From a virus, in IMG/VR virus record IMGVR_UViG_3300042502_000300, positions 1 through 64,000 of that record: a DNA stretch of 64,000 nt. The stretch is one strand, 5' to 3'. The notes beneath the pieces are model-generated. The model had not been told where the DNA came from. It did not search any database and was given only the letters and a program-made list of their open reading frames with translations. Below, piece after piece: positions 39,381 through 48,812 of the stretch (within the stretch, counting starts at the first letter, position 1; the number at the start of each line of letters is the position of its first letter). The position numbers were made by a program, and so were the translations under genes.

Positions 39381-42031
39381 TAACAAGATATTGAACCACC
39401 GGTCCAATCACTGCCATCCCATTGGTATGCAATATTTGTAATAATCTGCAAGTACCAAGCTGCTGGAGCAGGATCGGATCCTAAAAGGTCAACAAATATA
39501 CCATTTCCGGGAATTCCAATTGCACCATTGACATAAAAATTTTCAATATTTAATACAGTACATACGTTAGCGCTGCTAACATTACTTGACAATATCAATA
39601 ATGTAAGCGGCGGTGCTGTCGTTGTAGTTGTTGTCGTCGTTGTAGTTGTTGTCGTTGTTGTACTAGTAGTTGTCGTTGTTGTAGGAATAGATGACAAACA
39701 CTCAAAACAACTTCCGTATGAATACCATATATATGCATCTGGGCTTGTTGGTGATAGAACTGAGTTTAATGTACTACAAATACCATCATCATCTTTAACT
39801 ACTGTGCCTAAAGGCAGTGCCTCAAATGATTGAAATGCTAATACTTTATAGGTAGCTGTTCCACAAATGATTGACCTATAATAATATGTAGGTACAGTCG
39901 TAGTTGTACTAGTAGTTGTAGTAGTTGAGCAGTTATATATATCAAGTATTTGACCGGTATTTGCTATTAATAGTGCATATGTATTTGCTAGGTAAACAGC
40001 TTTAAACCACTTAAAATCACCATCAAATAATGTTGTACCTGCTAAGTCGTAGTAAACAAAACTGTTTACTGCCAAACTGTTGAAGTAAAATGTTGTCGTT
40101 GATCCAGTCTGACTACATGCATTTCTATATGATACCTGAGGATCTAAATCTAAAAGAAACGCTATCAATGGAGCGACCGTTGTAGTTGTAGTTGTCGTCG
40201 TTGTAGTCGTTGTACCACTACATGCCGTACAATCTCCGTATACAACTAATGGATTCTCAGTTAAAAAATATGGATATGTAGCGGCAATTGAGTCGGTAAT
40301 ATACCAACAATTACCATCTTCAGTCTTAACAGTATCACTTATGGTAGCACCTCCAACGGTAGTATCTAATAGTGTTACTTCAATTGTTGGATCTTGACAA
40401 GATGTAGCTGTAAAGTAATCACCTGCCGGTAACGTAGTTGTCGTAGTACTTGTAGTTGTCGTAGTGGCTCCCGGACAGCTGAATGCCTTCATCACCGTAC
40501 CGTCTTGATCAATCTGAATAACGTCAGCTGAATTATCTAAGTAGAACCATTTCTCACCACCCATAAATGGTTTGGATAATTCAGGATCGTAGAATATAGT
40601 ATCCTGAACAACAGGCACAGGCTGTGAACCAGTAAAGTATAATTGAGTATATGTTGGTATTACCGTGCACGCATCTGAAGCTACCTCCTTAAATTGCTCT
40701 ACATCTATAAGACAAGGTTGAGCATCTGAAGAGGATAAGACAACAATATCAATCAAAGTATTGTCAGACGTTCCAAAACAATTGGTAGCGGTAATTGTTA
40801 ATCTATATGTACCGGTTGGAGCGTTATTAAATGAAACAACACCATCAGCAAATACAATACTACCTACAAAATTATCTGAAACAATTTCCCATGATGTTGG
40901 ATTATTTAATGCGTTTATCTCTTCAAATGTTTGAGAGTTTGATGTAACTGTTATTGTTCCCTCATAAATAAATGGAGGTGCATACTCATAACAATTACAA
41001 CCTGCAACACTTATAACTAATCCATTTTCATCTGCCTCAATATATGTCTTGTTAGTTGGGCTAGGTACCGTGCAAGTGACAGTATCAATCATATGCAATG
41101 TTCCAGGATTCGAATACCGTTCACTACCATCTGATACGGTAAAAACAACATCATTTACCGTCGGCAAAGCACCTGATCCGTTGTGGTATAATACGTCGGT
41201 TGGACATTGGCCACATACATCAGATGGTATACCATCAGCTGTATCTAAATAGAATGATGTTAGGTATGTACTAATCTTATTTACAATCCATAGTGAATTA
41301 GTAAATGGTGATGATACAATAAGATTTGAAGTTGACTCAGAAGTATCTTTAAAGAATTCCAATGTCCCAACACCATTGTTAACTAGTCCATTATATGGAT
41401 AAACTAAACCAATTTCATCCTCAGGTATACCAGCCGCAATTAATGCATTATAATTTGCCAAGCTATTTACACCAACATATAAGGAGTCTCTTATAATTGT
41501 TCCATTCCACTCAACCTGAAATCTTGTAGGTTGATCAGGGTCCATTAAGTTGTAAGATATTCCAGCTCTTCCGATATCAGCACCTAACTCAAAGCCAATT
41601 TCTCTAGAATCAGTTTGTCCCAAGTAAGATACAACCGAATCCATTTTATCCTCATAGTCCCATAGTAAATAAACGTATGTATAGTTATTTGGATTATTGA
41701 ATACAAACGTTCCTTCAAACTCAGTACCGTTAAAATAGACAGGTATCTCAGTAGCTAAAGAAAGAATTAATGTCTTATCTTCACCAGTATATTGAGTATC
41801 AGAAACTAAGTAATACAATTTATTGTTTAGTGTAGGAGCTAATTCTCTATAGTCTCCATAAATATCACCTGCCTTTACCGTTACAGTTGCCCCATTGTAT
41901 GGTATGTAATCTACACCACCAACGCCTGAGGCTGTGTCAAATAAAGCTATTCCACTACTACTTAATATTGTATTTCCAATTGTATATTCACTGCTTCCAG
42001 TATATTCAAATGCTTGTTTCGTTTTACTCAT
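39380..42031 (-). CDS. Modular tail adhesin with poly-threonine linkers (883 aa)
   Basis: Start at 42031 (MSKTKQAFEYTGSSEYT). The N-terminal 480 residues are beta-sandwich domains of Ig-like type with a SGSFNAT-poor but PKD-like stretch (FVFNNPNNYTYVYLLWDYED). The C-terminal 400 residues alternate Cys-bearing modules with runs of Thr (up to about 15 residues long). One module type ends FYD-F-G-WF-QID-G-C, the other starts in a C-x-D/T strand pair and ends with C-x-x-C. Likely a host-binding fibre, possibly glycosylated on Thr. Confidence 0.8.
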   Translation of the reverse strand: MSKTKQAFEYTGSSEYTIGNTILSSSGIALFDTASGVGGVDYIPYNGATVTVKAGDIYGDYRELAPTLNNKLYYLVSDTQYTGEDKTLILSLATEIPVYFNGTEFEGTFVFNNPNNYTYVYLLWDYEDKMDSVVSYLGQTDSREIGFELGADIGRAGISYNLMDPDQPTRFQVEWNGTIIRDSLYVGVNSLANYNALIAAGIPEDEIGLVYPYNGLVNNGVGTLEFFKDTSESTSNLIVSSPFTNSLWIVNKISTYLTSFYLDTADGIPSDVCGQCPTDVLYHNGSGALPTVNDVVFTVSDGSERYSNPGTLHMIDTVTCTVPSPTNKTYIEADENGLVISVAGCNCYEYAPPFIYEGTITVTSNSQTFEEINALNNPTSWEIVSDNFVGSIVFADGVVSFNNAPTGTYRLTITATNCFGTSDNTLIDIVVLSSSDAQPCLIDVEQFKEVASDACTVIPTYTQLYFTGSQPVPVVQDTIFYDPELSKPFMGGEKWFYLDNSADVIQIDQDGTVMKAFSCPGATTTTTSTTTTTLPAGDYFTATSCQDPTIEVTLLDTTVGGATISDTVKTEDGNCWYITDSIAATYPYFLTENPLVVYGDCTACSGTTTTTTTTTTTTVAPLIAFLLDLDPQVSYRNACSQTGSTTTFYFNSLAVNSFVYYDLAGTTLFDGDFKWFKAVYLANTYALLIANTGQILDIYNCSTTTTTSTTTTVPTYYYRSIICGTATYKVLAFQSFEALPLGTVVKDDDGICSTLNSVLSPTSPDAYIWYSYGSCFECLSSIPTTTTTTSTTTTTTTTTTTTTTTAPPLTLLILSSNVSSANVCTVLNIENFYVNGAIGIPGNGIFVDLLGSDPAPAAWYLQIITNIAYQWDGSDWTGGSISC

Positions 42032-42032
42032 T

Positions 42033-45000
42033 TTATTTCTCTTTATTAAAAGCAATTAGACCAATGTCAGTTAATTTACCACGTCCTTGAGTAAGAATAA
42101 ACTCTAACTCTAGACCACAATATGTAACAACAAATTTAACGCTTCTAGACGATGCAGTCAAGTTATTCTGAACATTTGCATATATGTCTTGAGAGTTTGA
42201 TCCTGACATACAATAAGGTGGAAGATTAACCCAGTCTGTCCCATCACCTATATTAACAAGTTCAACAGTCCAAGATGTAGTTGAATTGATATTAAACATG
42301 AAATAACTTTGCCCTAATGTTGTACCAGGAACTGTTCTAACTGCTGGTGTTATTGACGTTCTACATGAATTTCTTTCTATATTATTACCCGAAATCATGT
42401 AAGTCTGATTATGTGGATCGTATCCACCTAGCTTCTGAGTATTAGGAGCAAGGCTAAAGAAGTCAATGAAGTAGTCACGCATACCATTTTCAGATATCTC
42501 AACAACATCGAATCCTGTCATCATTAATACCACACCTCTTCTAGCGTCAGCAAAGTAGTAATTATTAGACCAAACCGCAAAACTCTCAGGATTGTCACTA
42601 ATACCATATTCACTCTGACTAGCTATCTGCGTACCAAGTACTTCAGGTACTGAAGCGACTTGACTACCGCCAACAGCATCAACCAATAAATTTTTACCGT
42701 AGTAAACTGAGGTAATTTTATCTTGGTGTAATACCAATAAGTCAGTATCACGAGCGAACAGCTTTCTTACCGGACCAAAAGACTTATCTAGGTTCTTGAA
42801 GTTAGCTAGAGATAAATTAAATTCGTTCAATCGGTTGATTGATGAATCACCTCTATATAAACCACTATACGTTAGAGAAGCATACTTGTGTTCCTCTTCA
42901 TAATCCTCAATAATAGTACTAGCTCTTAAACTATAATCCATTCTAGGTGCATTGTAATCGTCTAGAATTCTATATGACTCAAGGCCATTACCATATGCAA
43001 AAGCATTGTAGTCACTATTCTTAAAGTTAGAGTTATTAATATTTAATTGAGCAGGATTTAACCCAGCCCCTTGATCTTGATCAGTATCATTAAAACCTAT
43101 AGCTCCAGATTCAACGGTTCCTGGAAAAGCAAAGTCAATTATAACAGTATATCTATCAGGTGTATCTAACACTTCATAGAAGCCAATAGGTATATTATTT
43201 GCTCTAATATAAACCATGTCACCTACGCTAAAATAATGAGGGAATTTATGATCTATATTAGATAATCTTGTACCTAATGTATCTGATATTGATATATCAT
43301 AATGCCAAAGTACAATATGTTTACCGCTCTCAATAGGATAGGTATGGCTTAATTCATGAAAGATATCAAGATCACTTTCTCTTGGAACAGTCTCAGCGAT
43401 TAATTGTTTATTTGATGGAGTTTGTGTAACTTTAATTTCAGCTTGAATTAAGTTTAGACTACTTCCTTTGTTTTTACCAAAGCCTCTTATAAGCATCCAT
43501 TTAAGCGGATTGTTAGGCTCAACTTTAATAACATTAGTCCCTGCATTAAAAACAGAAGTTTTATTAGACCCATTTCTAAATGTAACAGCGGCAGACCCTA
43601 TATTTGAGTTAGATTGATTATATTGTATAAATGTTTGATATGCACCTGACATCCAAAACCATTCCTCAATATCTCTATAATAATTAGTAGAAGTCCAAGA
43701 CATACTACTTGCTTTTTGACCAGGAGCATTTACAGCCGGACCGTCATTTAAAATATTTATAGATATAACAGCACCAGGGAATATAGATCCAGGAACTAGT
43801 AGAGCAGAATGACCCCCATAATAACTAGGATTCCAAGATGCTAAATAATTACCATTTGGATTATATGTTGAATAATATGGAGCAGTTGGAAGTCCATTAA
43901 ATCCAGATGGTTGACTAGGCGTTCCATTTAAACTTACTACACCTCTTACGTTAAAAACAAATTTATCTCCAACGCTATAGCCAGATGATGCGCTAAACAA
44001 TATAAATAATTGAGTAGATACAGATGATATTTGAATTGTAGATGTTGTTATTTGTACAGGAGCGCTCCAAGTAGGATTTATTGGATCTACACTATTTGTC
44101 CATTTAAAAGTAGTTCCACCTGGTAGTATTTCTATAGTTATTCGAGAATCTCCAGATGATGTAGATAGGGTATTATTAACGGTAATTGTAGGACCCGTAT
44201 TCTGTAATGTATTGTCGCCTGTAGATGAATAATAAACAGGCCCTGATACATAAAAAATATTACCCTGTACAACAGCAGGTGTAGGAATTCCACTAGAATT
44301 ATTTTTTGGCCCTTTACCACTACCTAACCAATTGTAAGTATTTTGTACTTGAGAACTTAAGAAAGTATCATTAGCAGAGGCTTTTATTTTAAAATATAAA
44401 CCTTCTACAGCATTTGTTAAGAAATTTGCTTGTTTATATTCAAGTTCAAGAACCTTAAACTGCTTATTTGAATGAGTAGGTCCATTATCAAATGTCTTGA
44501 ATATAATATAGTCATTAACTACAACCTTATCACGATCAGCTTCATTTATTAAGAAATACCTATAGTTACCTTCTTTTATAAATGTTCTTGGAAAGATATT
44601 ATAATAATCACCCCTTGCTTGTTTAACAAATATTCGATAATTAGTTGCCCAACATGGGGCAGGGCTATTTATAGTCATTACTAAGCTATTTGCTTGATCA
44701 GAAACAGCAGGCGGTATATATACACTACTAGATTTATCATTTATATCGTTAGTATTACTTGAAGTAAGTACTGTAGTCATGCGTCCATAATCATCAGCAT
44801 AAGCAATGCCAAGTTCATAGTCACGATCACTTCTAAATGTCTGTGCAGGTGTGCCTGATGTTATAGTTTCAGAGCTATAACCTACCTTATAGTTGATATT
44901 AATAAACTCATTATCACATGAAGTAATATCTCTAAACTGAGTATAATTTCCATAGATTAATCGGTTACCAACAATCTCTTGTGCCGAAGCCAATAATGGA

Positions 45001-45971
45001 ACGTTATCGAATAAACGAGTCGTCTGATCAGCCGGTAGCGCTGCATACGTCTTGTTATTCATGAACGTAAAACCATAAGAGGCATTATTTGATATATTTA
45101 GTTCATCCTTATTGAATGAGTCTACAATTCGAACGTTTAATCCGCTTGTATCTCTTACAAGCAATTGAATCTCTTTAACAAACTCATTCCCAGTCTCAAA
45201 CTCTAAATTAATCTGATTGTAGATGTTTACCATCCCCTTATTTTCACCAGTCTCTACGTCAATAGAAAATTGCTTAGGGTGAAAACATACGGCTGAGTAT
45301 GGAGACATAGCGCTATACTCGTTATCAACATACTTAAATCGATAACTGAAGTATAAGAACTTCTGCTCAATATTATTTGGCCTAAGGTCTACAGTGTTAG
45401 TATTTGATAATCTAATATAAGGAGCACTTAATGGCGGTCTAAGTACAACATTGATATCATCATCAATCTTAGGATCACTGATGTTATACGTCTTACATCT
45501 GCTGATATTTATACGTCTTGGTGGATTATAACCATCTGTCCAAAATAACAAACTACCATCATCGTTATATATGTAATTAACTCCGGTGATAATATATCGA
45601 CCATTAAAGTTAAGTTGTCCGGTAGTACTACCTAATACTAATACAGTATCTCCTGTTAACTCGTTGTACTCAAATATACCATCAAAGTTATCTGATGTTA
45701 CAAACCAATAGATTAAGTTCATAGCCTCATATGGTAGAGCTCCAATAACAATTGGGTTTGATATTGAACTCAGTCCACGAGCTTGAAGTATGGTATTTAT
45801 ATCGGCAATTTTTTCATTACCGTAAGGATTCTGAGCGGCTCCGATAGTTGATCCTTCAGATGTATTTACTGTAACGTTTACAGCATCCAAATACTCTCCA
45901 TCACCAACAAGACGTTTGTCCACGTCTTTATTCATCCTACCGGATAAGAACTTTTTTTCTATTTCAGCCAT
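42033..45971 (-). CDS. Large tail/connector protein, crAss-like muzzle or stabilisation family (1312 aa)
   Basis: The N-terminus (KFLSGRMNKDVDKRLVGDG, then EYLDAVNVTVNTSEGS and GAAQNPYGNEKI) is the conserved opening of the large 'stabilisation' proteins next to the portal-ring genes of crAss-like phages, as far as I recall. The rest is long beta-rich sequence with repeated Gly/Tyr turns. It probably forms the narrow end of the tail tube that contacts the host. It follows the ring-type genes at 45974 and 46886. Confidence 0.8.
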   Translation of the reverse strand: MAEIEKKFLSGRMNKDVDKRLVGDGEYLDAVNVTVNTSEGSTIGAAQNPYGNEKIADINTILQARGLSSISNPIVIGALPYEAMNLIYWFVTSDNFDGIFEYNELTGDTVLVLGSTTGQLNFNGRYIITGVNYIYNDDGSLLFWTDGYNPPRRINISRCKTYNISDPKIDDDINVVLRPPLSAPYIRLSNTNTVDLRPNNIEQKFLYFSYRFKYVDNEYSAMSPYSAVCFHPKQFSIDVETGENKGMVNIYNQINLEFETGNEFVKEIQLLVRDTSGLNVRIVDSFNKDELNISNNASYGFTFMNNKTYAALPADQTTRLFDNVPLLASAQEIVGNRLIYGNYTQFRDITSCDNEFININYKVGYSSETITSGTPAQTFRSDRDYELGIAYADDYGRMTTVLTSSNTNDINDKSSSVYIPPAVSDQANSLVMTINSPAPCWATNYRIFVKQARGDYYNIFPRTFIKEGNYRYFLINEADRDKVVVNDYIIFKTFDNGPTHSNKQFKVLELEYKQANFLTNAVEGLYFKIKASANDTFLSSQVQNTYNWLGSGKGPKNNSSGIPTPAVVQGNIFYVSGPVYYSSTGDNTLQNTGPTITVNNTLSTSSGDSRITIEILPGGTTFKWTNSVDPINPTWSAPVQITTSTIQISSVSTQLFILFSASSGYSVGDKFVFNVRGVVSLNGTPSQPSGFNGLPTAPYYSTYNPNGNYLASWNPSYYGGHSALLVPGSIFPGAVISINILNDGPAVNAPGQKASSMSWTSTNYYRDIEEWFWMSGAYQTFIQYNQSNSNIGSAAVTFRNGSNKTSVFNAGTNVIKVEPNNPLKWMLIRGFGKNKGSSLNLIQAEIKVTQTPSNKQLIAETVPRESDLDIFHELSHTYPIESGKHIVLWHYDISISDTLGTRLSNIDHKFPHYFSVGDMVYIRANNIPIGFYEVLDTPDRYTVIIDFAFPGTVESGAIGFNDTDQDQGAGLNPAQLNINNSNFKNSDYNAFAYGNGLESYRILDDYNAPRMDYSLRASTIIEDYEEEHKYASLTYSGLYRGDSSINRLNEFNLSLANFKNLDKSFGPVRKLFARDTDLLVLHQDKITSVYYGKNLLVDAVGGSQVASVPEVLGTQIASQSEYGISDNPESFAVWSNNYYFADARRGVVLMMTGFDVVEISENGMRDYFIDFFSLAPNTQKLGGYDPHNQTYMISGNNIERNSCRTSITPAVRTVPGTTLGQSYFMFNINSTTSWTVELVNIGDGTDWVNLPPYCMSGSNSQDIYANVQNNLTASSRSVKFVVTYCGLELEFILTQGRGKLTDIGLIAFNKEK

Positions 45972-45973
45972 AG

Positions 45974-46882
45974 TTATTTAATCCATTTATCCTTGCCTCT
46001 AAGACTCATAAGAAGTCTAGCAGGATGTAGGTTACTTAATCTAATCTTTGTATTTCTAAGTGAAGCTGTCTTCTCTTTCTTAACTCTATTTACAATGTAC
46101 TCTTGTACACCATATTTATTGCTTAACAATGCCCACTTAAGGTAGTTGTATATGTACTCCTCAGCTAACTTGTTTATAGTGATTAAGCTGTCATCTCCGT
46201 TCTCCATTCCGTCTGAAATGTATTCCAAAACGATGAATGAGTTTTTAACGCCTGATGAAAAGTCAATTACACCGGCTGCTTTGTTGATTGTGAACTTAGG
46301 GTTTGAGTTCGCGTAGGATGGGTCCATCCCAAAACGTCCACCAATGTTATAGCCAAAATACCAATTGCCATCATAGTTCCATCCGTATGATCCGTTGTAT
46401 GGGCCAGTACCGGTGTATAAGTGTTGCTCTTGGTTTAAAATGTCAAGTTTTGACTGACCTACAACTACATTACCATTTGAGTCAAACACGATGTCACCTT
46501 GGTTGTCTTGTAGGTATGCAGTAGAAGACATCACTGATCTGTTTTCAGACAATTCTAATAGAACTCCTTGACGAAGCATTGAGATCCTAACATAATTGAT
46601 ATAGTCAGGTGGCATAACCAACTTCAAGTTGTCACCCATCTCAAACTCAAGAACCTTAATGTTTCTTAATGCATCATAGTTTAACTCTTGAATTGCTCTC
46701 TTGGCATGAAACAAGATTGTCCAGCGATCAACATTGTTAACTAACTTATCATTCCCTACATACATAAGGATGAAGTTATTTATAATGTCAGCCAAGCTTA
46801 CATACTGGTATGATCCCCAGTTTGCATCTTCAGGAACATTTCCATTATTTGTATAGTACTGATAATTACTAATGTAAGCCAT
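45974..46882 (-). CDS. Ring/tail tube protein (302 aa)
   Basis: The motif AKRAIQELNYDALRNIKVLEF and MPPDYINYVRISML, close to the N-terminus, corresponds to a conserved connector protein I know from crAss-like and related podoviruses. The C-terminus is basic (RVKKEKTASLRNTKIRLSN). Together with the 46886 and 42033 genes it should form the tail stump below the portal. Confidence 0.78.
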   Translation of the reverse strand: MAYISNYQYYTNNGNVPEDANWGSYQYVSLADIINNFILMYVGNDKLVNNVDRWTILFHAKRAIQELNYDALRNIKVLEFEMGDNLKLVMPPDYINYVRISMLRQGVLLELSENRSVMSSTAYLQDNQGDIVFDSNGNVVVGQSKLDILNQEQHLYTGTGPYNGSYGWNYDGNWYFGYNIGGRFGMDPSYANSNPKFTINKAAGVIDFSSGVKNSFIVLEYISDGMENGDDSLITINKLAEEYIYNYLKWALLSNKYGVQEYIVNRVKKEKTASLRNTKIRLSNLHPARLLMSLRGKDKWIK

Positions 46883-46885
46883 CTA

Positions 46886-47578
46886 TTATTGTTTTTGTTG
46901 TGCGTCTTGTACCTCTTCGCTTTTTGCAGCTTGTGCTACATCTGCTTCTCTAATCTGAACACCGGCATAGTATAAAATCTTTACAACCAAATTAGCAAAG
47001 TCACTGTTTGGTAGCTCAAAGTCTTTATATCCTGATGCAGATGCACTAAATACTGGCTCACCATTACCTATAGTGTTATAAGTCCAATTTGGATCCTCTG
47101 GATATCTAATGTATTGAGCTGTAACATTACCTTGAATTGTTGTTGGATAAACAACTATACCATTATTTTCTAATGTATATACAGGATAAGAAACACTAGG
47201 CGCTGTAAGATTAGAACTCAATAAGTAGTTTATTTTTCTATGACTAACCTTCTCTATTTCCTTATTATTAAGATAAAGCAATTTATCTAAGAAGTAATAA
47301 TCAGGTGGTGGTATGAAATATGGACTAGAGTAAGACAATGCAGTTTTCTCTGAAAAAGAGTCAATTACTTCACCTATGTTTTTTGGAATGTCGGTATATC
47401 CCTCTCCATGCATTCGAGCGTTCTGCTTATTGATCGCGTTGCTATACAAGAAGGTATAATTCTCAAATATATCTAACTGAGCTTGCTTGGCATATAGATT
47501 GAACTCCATAGGAGTCACATAGCCTCTATTCTCTTTGTTTAGTATGGATAAAACGATATTTCGAACATCATTAATCAT
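46886..47578 (-). CDS. Head-tail connector/adaptor protein (230 aa)
   Basis: N-terminal helices (VRNIVLSILNKENRGYVTP, EFNLYAKQAQLDIFENY) are those of an adaptor that contacts the portal clip; the middle is beta-rich (PVYTLENNGIVVYPTTI) and the end is a charged helix (AQAAKSEEVQDAQQKQ). It has its own promoter at 47600-47593, directly behind a terminator, which marks a new late transcription unit. Confidence 0.76.
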   Translation of the reverse strand: MINDVRNIVLSILNKENRGYVTPMEFNLYAKQAQLDIFENYTFLYSNAINKQNARMHGEGYTDIPKNIGEVIDSFSEKTALSYSSPYFIPPPDYYFLDKLLYLNNKEIEKVSHRKINYLLSSNLTAPSVSYPVYTLENNGIVVYPTTIQGNVTAQYIRYPEDPNWTYNTIGNGEPVFSASASGYKDFELPNSDFANLVVKILYYAGVQIREADVAQAAKSEEVQDAQQKQ

Positions 47579-47592
47579 GTGTCTGCTTTTTA

Positions 47593-47600
47593 CAAAGATA
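47593..47600 (-). promoter_or_regulatory. Promoter -7 element for the connector unit
   Basis: TATCTTTG on the minus strand (47600-47593), 14 bases before the start at 47578 and immediately after the terminator hairpin at 47609-47634. Confidence 0.68.
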
Positions 47601-47603
47601 AAT

Positions 47604-47634
47604 AAAAAAAGGCACTTCGATTAAAAAGTGCCTT
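47604..47634 (-). terminator. Terminator after the 47656-47946 gene
   Basis: On the minus strand AAGGCACTT (47634-47626) pairs with AAGTGCCTT (47617-47609), followed by seven T (47610-47604). Confidence 0.85.
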
Positions 47635-47655
47635 CTCAGTAGTAGGTTGCTAATA

Positions 47656-47946
47656 TTAAGCAATAGTAATACCAGATACAGCAAAAGGAAGGTTATTCAC
47701 TTCATATGCTACAGCCGTCCATGGTGTTTGCAATGCGCCAATAAGTGCATTTTGAATTGCATCACGCATTGTCTCATTTCCTGCAGGTGCTGTTGCGTGT
47801 GTAATTGTTACAACGTCAGTTGCTGTACTTGCTTTGTAGTGAACGTGAACAGTTGTTGTTGACTCTTGCTCAATTAAAACAATACCTGTTGCAGATAACA
47901 ATTGATTTTGCTCATTTGTTACGGGGATACTTAAAAATTTTTCCAT
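47656..47946 (-). CDS. Small virion protein, possible decoration protein (96 aa)
   Basis: Beta-rich and Thr-rich (SATGIVLIEQESTTTVHVHY) with no charged helix; it looks like a small head decoration or ring protein. It lies between the 253-residue protein and the connector and is bounded by its own -7 element (47983-47976) and a terminator, so it forms a one-gene unit, as would suit a protein needed in many copies. Confidence 0.72.
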   Translation of the reverse strand: MEKFLSIPVTNEQNQLLSATGIVLIEQESTTTVHVHYKASTATDVVTITHATAPAGNETMRDAIQNALIGALQTPWTAVAYEVNNLPFAVSGITIA

Positions 47947-47975
47947 GTCTTAAAAATTAATGGGTTTATAAAGTA

Positions 47976-47983
47976 CAAATATA
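47976..47983 (-). promoter_or_regulatory. Promoter -7 element for the 47656-47946 gene
   Basis: TATATTTG on the minus strand (47983-47976), abutting the stop codon of the 47984-48745 gene, with 29 bases to the ATG at 47946. Confidence 0.65.
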
Positions 47984-48745
47984 CTAATTATTGGAAATCT
48001 TTTCTTCCAAGAACTTGTACAACTCTAATCCTTCATTAGACTGTAAGAATGAAGCCAACACATAGATATGGTCTTCTCCAAACGGAACAGTCAATAAACG
48101 CTTCTTATTATCTTTTAAGTTGTAGTATATGTCCTTGCCATTTCTGAATGTCAAGTATCCTTCTGAGATTGCTTTGAATGCAATATTGTTAATTGTCAAT
48201 GATGGATCATCTAATGCTTCCATGAAGTCTTGAGGGTAACGCTTAGCAAATAACATCATATCACGTTTAATCTCAGCTGAACTCATCTTGTCTACATTTC
48301 CATGTAATACCAATCGAGCGATGGCTTCTAATTTACCAAAGTCATTATTTGACAAATCACGAACTGCAATTAATGCATCGATTTCTGATACCAATTCCTC
48401 AACATACTCTTGAGCATCTTTTTCAGAGTCAAATTCATAAAATTCATTTCCATTACCAGGGTGGTAATGTAAGAACTCTTGAAGCACTGGGTTTGTTCTT
48501 GGAACTGTTAAAACTCCATCTTCAAATACGATTGGTTCTAAGATTGCATTTGCATCTTGCTCATGTTCGAATGGACTCTTTTGATTTCTTGCATATCTTA
48601 ATGTAAAATTGACTCCTTCTTCTTCATCGAAGTAAAGTAATCTCTTTCGCTTTGTGTCGCGAGATAAGATAAAATAAGTTAATGGGGCTGAATCACCTGT
48701 TAATAGATAGGTGCGATCTTTTGATTCTAGTTTTACTCTTTTCAT
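47984..48745 (-). CDS. Head-associated hypothetical protein (253 aa)
   Basis: Directly follows the capsid gene. An N-terminal beta domain (KLESKDRTYLLTGDSAPLTY, YFDEEEGVNFTLRYARN) is followed by an acidic helical C-terminus (EYVEELVSEIDALIAVRDLS, DDPSLTINNIAFKAI). Proteins of this size behind the capsid gene are often head-completion or minor head proteins. No motif is recognisable, so the function is inferred from position. Confidence 0.7.
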   Translation of the reverse strand: MKRVKLESKDRTYLLTGDSAPLTYFILSRDTKRKRLLYFDEEEGVNFTLRYARNQKSPFEHEQDANAILEPIVFEDGVLTVPRTNPVLQEFLHYHPGNGNEFYEFDSEKDAQEYVEELVSEIDALIAVRDLSNNDFGKLEAIARLVLHGNVDKMSSAEIKRDMMLFAKRYPQDFMEALDDPSLTINNIAFKAISEGYLTFRNGKDIYYNLKDNKKRLLTVPFGEDHIYVLASFLQSNEGLELYKFLEEKISNN

Positions 48746-48765
48746 TTGATATAATTTAATTTACA

Positions 48766-48800
48766 ATAAAAAATAGAGAGGGACACTGCTGCCCCTCTCT
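48766..48800 (-). terminator. Terminator behind the major capsid gene
   Basis: On the minus strand AGAGAGGG (48800-48793) pairs with CCCTCTCT (48782-48775), followed by an A/T tract with six T (48773-48768). It lies 13 bases after the capsid stop, so it should enrich capsid transcripts relative to downstream ones. Confidence 0.82.
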
Positions 48801-48812
48801 GATTTGTTCTTC

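Noticed and set aside
39598-40470. ACN/GTN-rich repeats in the adhesin gene considered as a CRISPR array or satellite.
   Set aside because: They encode in-frame threonine linkers and have no regular repeat-spacer structure.
39380-42031. Adhesin considered as target of a diversity-generating retroelement.
   Set aside because: No reverse transcriptase gene and no template repeat with adenine-specific differences were seen in the window.
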